Positions 7,091 to 9,130 of a DNA stretch of 9,130 nt are shown here, piece after piece. Both the position numbers and the translations under genes were made by a program. The stretch covers positions 1 through 9,130 of the forward strand of contig QMPG01000110.1 in the NCBI GenBank assembly GCA_003648455.1. The letters are read 5' to 3'. The notes beneath the pieces are model-generated. The model was not told the origin of the DNA. It saw only the letters and a program-made list of their open reading frames with translations, and made no database searches. Numbering within the stretch: the stretch's first letter is position 1; each line of letters opens with the position of its first letter. This stretch comes from Bacteroidota bacterium (GTDB lineage Bacteria > Bacteroidota > Bacteroidia > Bacteroidales > B39-G9).

Positions 7091-7879
7091 TTACTGTTTC
7101 TTAGGAAGAGTTTTTCTTGATTTAAAATTTTTGTGTTTCTGTATTATTTTTGTGTAGATGTCGTATTCTGTGTTTTTGAGTAAATAATGATTGTCGAAAT
7201 CACAAAATTTAATAAACTCAATAAGCTCATTACCTTTTAATCCGGTTAATTCATAAACTATTTTTTCGTTATATTTTGAATTAATAATATAATTTATTGA
7301 GTCCTGCTTTAATAATTTATTGAGCTTACGAATTGATTTCTCTCTTTTGCTGAATTTTGAATAAAAAAATGAAACCGGACTACCTATAGGGCTGGCGTTT
7401 GGATTGCGTGGTCCATCATAATTTGGGATTCCCGGAACATAAATTTCTCGACCTTTAATATAAAGATGTTCCGGTAAGTTAATATGAACAAAATCGTATC
7501 TGAATTGCGATTGTTTGCTTAGTGCATAAACATTTACAACTGCTAATTTATAGTTTTTGTTATTCATAATAATTTTAAAGAAACAACTTGCAGCAGTGGT
7601 ATCGCTTAAGTGAAAGGGTTTTTTCTCAAAGCTTAACGATGAAAAAAGAATAGTATCTGTCTTTAAAATTGAGATTCTGAAAAACCCGTTTGTATCGCTA
7701 ATTGTTCCTTTATTGGTGCGATTATTAATTATGTTAACAAATGGGATAGGAGTTATGCTGTCGCTGTCGACAATAATTCCCGATACTTTAACAAGGCTAC
7801 TGTCGCCAAATATTTGGGCATTAGCAGAAGTTGTTGTAAATAAAAAGAAGAGTATTTGTATGAAAAATAAGAATCTCAA
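7091..7879 (-). CDS. Secreted CarboxypepD-reg-like (carboxypeptidase regulatory-like) protein
   Basis: A 262-residue exported protein. Residues 2-21 form a hydrophobic signal peptide ending SANA, with Gln22 as the likely first mature residue. Residues about 32-105 fit the CarboxypepD_reg-like Ig fold: VSGIIVDSDSITPIPFVNI, a GTISDTNGFFRIS turn, then DTILFSSLSFEKK. The same domain is found at the N terminus of SusC/TonB-dependent receptors, but no plug or barrel follows. Residues about 165-250 (SPVSFFYSKFSKREK, YELTGLKGNELIEFIKFC) form a second, basic helical region that I associate with small hypothetical Bacteroidota proteins of unknown function. The start must be TTG: an in-frame TAA lies two codons upstream and no in-frame Met occurs within the signal peptide. 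It heads the minus-strand run and diverges from the HAD gene. It is probably periplasmic or surface-located; its function is unknown. Confidence 0.85.
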   Translation of the reverse strand: MRFLFFIQILFFLFTTTSANAQIFGDSSLVKVSGIIVDSDSITPIPFVNIINNRTNKGTISDTNGFFRISILKTDTILFSSLSFEKKPFHLSDTTAASCFFKIIMNNKNYKLAVVNVYALSKQSQFRYDFVHINLPEHLYIKGREIYVPGIPNYDGPRNPNASPIGSPVSFFYSKFSKREKSIRKLNKLLKQDSINYIINSKYNEKIVYELTGLKGNELIEFIKFCDFDNHYLLKNTEYDIYTKIIQKHKNFKSRKTLPKKQ

Positions 7880-8039
7880 ATTTTAAACAATAATATTTTT
7901 ATGATATAACGCATAAGTTGTTATTTTTGTATCTTATCCTGACAAAAGAAATAAAAAATAAATTACATTCATGACAATTGTTGTGATATAGTCCTGAAAA
8001 ATAACAATATATATGAACTTGAAAACAATAACTCCATAA
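7880..8039. other. Divergent intergenic region between the secreted-protein and HAD genes
   Basis: These 160 bases must drive at least the HAD gene and probably the minus-strand CarboxypepD-like gene. On the plus strand TATTTTTG at 7922-7929 matches TAnnTTTG exactly but has no TTG at the proper -33 distance. On the minus strand no exact -7 match was found. Neither promoter can be placed with confidence. No purine-rich Shine-Dalgarno sequence is seen before either start. Confidence 0.4.
8013..8039 (+). promoter_or_regulatory. Possible 8-codon upstream ORF abutting the HAD start
   Basis: ATG at 8013 opens a reading frame encoding MNLKTITP and ends in TAA at 8037-8039, directly followed by the ATG of the HAD gene in the same frame. 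If translated, a terminating ribosome would be positioned exactly on the downstream start. It has no recognised leader-peptide motif such as a run of one amino acid, and so short an ORF can arise by chance. Confidence 0.2.
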
Positions 8040-8741
8040 ATGAAAGAATATAAACATCTTTATTTCGATTTAGACAGAACAATCTGGGATTTTGAAGCAA
8101 ATTCTCATGAGACTTTAGTAGATATATTTTATAAATATGATTTGCAAAAAAATATAGAAAAAGAAGATGTTTTTATCAATACCTATAAAGCTCATAACAA
8201 AAAATTGTGGGATGATTACGGATTAGGGAAAATCACAAAAAAGGAATTAATTACAAAGAGGTTTCTTGTTACACTTGAAGATTTTGACATCAGTAATGAT
8301 TCAATACACGATATGGCAAAACAAATGGGCATTGATTATATTACGATAAGTCCTACAAAGACAAAATTATTTCCATATTCACACGAAGCTCTATCATATC
8401 TGAAAGAAAGATATAAGCTATATGTTCTTACTAATGGTTTTAGACAAGTGCAGACTACTAAACTTAAAAATTGTAATCTCGAAAAATATTTTACAAAATT
8501 AATTTGCTCTGAAGATGTCGGCACACAAAAGCCAAAACCGGAAATTTTCAGGTATGCTTTGAAAACTGTTAATGCCAAAAAAAGTGAAAGCATTATGATA
8601 GGAGATGATTTAAATGTTGATATAATAGGAGCAAAAAAAGTTGGACTTGATCAGGTTTATTTTAACCCTCATAAGAAAAGTCATGATGAGAAACCAACTT
8701 ATGAAATAAAATCTTTAATTGACCTTTTGGAGATTTTTTAG
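8040..8741 (+). CDS. yjjG: HAD-superfamily hydrolase, YjjG-type nucleotidase
   Basis: A cytoplasmic phosphatase of the haloacid dehalogenase superfamily, closest by appearance to the YjjG group of noncanonical pyrimidine nucleotidases, which dephosphorylate nucleoside monophosphates. The 233 residues are full length. Motif I is YFDLDRTIWDF (8-18), with nucleophile Asp10 and acid/base Asp12. Motif II is VLTNGF (129-134), with Thr131. Motif III is the lysine in GTQKPKPEIF (161-170). Motif IV is IGDDLNVDIIGAKK (187-200), with metal-binding aspartates. The helical cap with WDDYGLGKITKKEL (57-70) is typical of this subgroup. ATG 8040 places motif I at the usual distance from the N terminus, and an in-frame stop lies immediately upstream. 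The gene ends directly against the left terminus of repeat copy B and converges on trkH. The subgroup name rests on resemblance; other HAD phosphatases share the same motifs. Confidence 0.88.
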   Translation: MKEYKHLYFDLDRTIWDFEANSHETLVDIFYKYDLQKNIEKEDVFINTYKAHNKKLWDDYGLGKITKKELITKRFLVTLEDFDISNDSIHDMAKQMGIDYITISPTKTKLFPYSHEALSYLKERYKLYVLTNGFRQVQTTKLKNCNLEKYFTKLICSEDVGTQKPKPEIFRYALKTVNAKKSESIMIGDDLNVDIIGAKKVGLDQVYFNPHKKSHDEKPTYEIKSLIDLLEIF

Positions 8742-8909
8742 TTAACCCGCTTTCATGCAAAAACGAAGTAAATTGCATGAATTAGCGATGGATAGTGGAA
8801 AGTAAAACGGTAAACCCCTCATTAGAAGCACCCAAATTTGGGCTTATTAAAAACACCAAATTTGTTGGTAATTCTTAAACGTAGAAAAATTATTAATTTT
8901 TCGGGTTAA
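8742..8909. repeat. Interspersed structured repeat, copy B (complete-looking, 168 bp)
   Basis: Bounded by TTAACCCG (8742-8749) and its exact reverse complement CGGGTTAA (8902-8909). The left part holds a long hairpin: CGCT (8748-8751) and TCATGCAA (8753-8760) pair with TTGCATGA (8773-8780) and AGCG (8784-8787). The right part (8803-8909) is the counterpart of copy A and holds CCCAAATTTGGG (8831-8842), ACCAA/TTGGT (8855-8869) and GAAAAATT/AATTTTTC (8884-8902). It begins on the base after the HAD stop codon. No target duplication or protein-coding capacity is visible. It may be a MITE-like element or a structured 3' RNA; the sequence does not settle this. Confidence 0.7.
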
Positions 8910-8991
8910 ATGTCTGGTTAAAAAAATGAAATATAAGATTGAGTGATAATTCTTCTCAAATTATATTTTTGTAGCTAAAAAGAAGGCTTTT

Positions 8992-9130
8992 TTATTTTTC
9001 CCAAAAAGCAGGAGAGAATAAAATAATTACAGAAAAAAGTTCCAATCTACCAATTAACATCATAAAAGACAATAGCCATTTCCCGGCAGTGGGAACTAAT
9101 GCAAAATTGCTAACAGGACCAACAGTGCCA
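8992..9130 (-). CDS. trkH: TrkH-family potassium uptake protein, C-terminal 45 residues (partial)
   Basis: The minus strand from 9129 down to the TAA at 8994-8992 encodes the last 45 residues of a TrkH transporter; the rest lies beyond the window. The conserved GTVGPVSNF segment follows the last selectivity-filter repeat in this family. MLIGRLELFSVIILF and the terminal SPAFWEK match the final TrkH helix and its usual FW-basic ending, not the C terminus of KtrB. TrkH is the inner-membrane channel-like subunit that works with the NAD/nucleotide-binding protein TrkA. Its gene converges on the HAD gene, with repeat copy B between them. A weak 6-bp hairpin, AAAAAG/CTTTTT (8977-8992), touches the stop codon but is too AT-rich to call a terminator. 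Confidence 0.85.
   Translation of the reverse strand, partial: GTVGPVSNFALVPTAGKWLLSFMMLIGRLELFSVIILFSPAFWEK

Noticed and set aside
1..8909. Treating the two direct repeats as the ends of a composite transposon carrying the genes between them.
   Set aside because: There is no transposase, the enclosed genes look like ordinary chromosomal genes, and the copies have diverged by about 20%, as expected for independent dispersed repeats.
8939..8971. Plus-strand promoter-like pair TTG (8939-8941) and TATTTTTG (8964-8971) that would transcribe antisense to the end of trkH.
   Set aside because: Such matches are frequent in DNA this AT-rich, and no ORF or structured RNA lies downstream within the window.
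8977..8992. AAAAAG/CTTTTT hairpin at the trkH stop as a terminator.
   Set aside because: The stem has six pairs with only one G-C, so it is too weak to call. Repeat copy B is a better candidate for separating the convergent genes.

Overview
The window is very AT-rich and reads as chromosome from a member of the Bacteroidota, probably Bacteroidales-like. The evidence is a GWxTD-domain lipoprotein, a TolB-like propeller fused to an outer-membrane barrel, a CarboxypepD-reg-like exported protein, matches to the TAnnTTTG type of promoter -7 box, and no visible Shine-Dalgarno sequences. The assignment rests on family recognition, not on a search.

Layout: positions 1-328 hold no gene and are almost entirely repeat DNA, namely a partial copy of an interspersed structured repeat followed by a palindromic module. 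Five genes then lie on the minus strand, listed here in transcription order. They are a CarboxypepD-reg-like secreted protein (7879-7091), a GWxTD lipoprotein (6947-5667), an RlmB-type rRNA 2'-O-methyltransferase (5628-4882), a 1092-residue TolB-like/outer-membrane barrel protein (4866-1588) and an M20D amidohydrolase (1513-329). The middle three are packed with gaps of 38 and 15 bases and are probably one operon. The first and last are separated by 143 and 74 bases and may have their own promoters. A HAD hydrolase of the YjjG type runs divergently on the plus strand (8040-8741). It converges on the 3' end of a TrkH potassium transporter gene (minus strand, cut by the window edge), and the gap between them holds a complete-looking copy of the structured repeat.

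Functionally, three of the minus-strand products are exported to the envelope: one secreted, one lipoprotein and one outer-membrane barrel. RlmB modifies the ribosome, and the amidohydrolase and HAD enzyme are housekeeping hydrolases. There is no defence system, transposase, CRISPR array, tRNA or rRNA.

The parts most worth a second look are non-coding. A 107-bp direct repeat, about 80% identical over its last 100 bases, occurs at both ends of the window and keeps its hairpins through paired changes. There is also a two-level palindrome at 159-238 inside a 14-bp inverted repeat, a heptad tandem repeat just upstream of the amidohydrolase start, and two exported-protein genes whose only usable starts are TTG.
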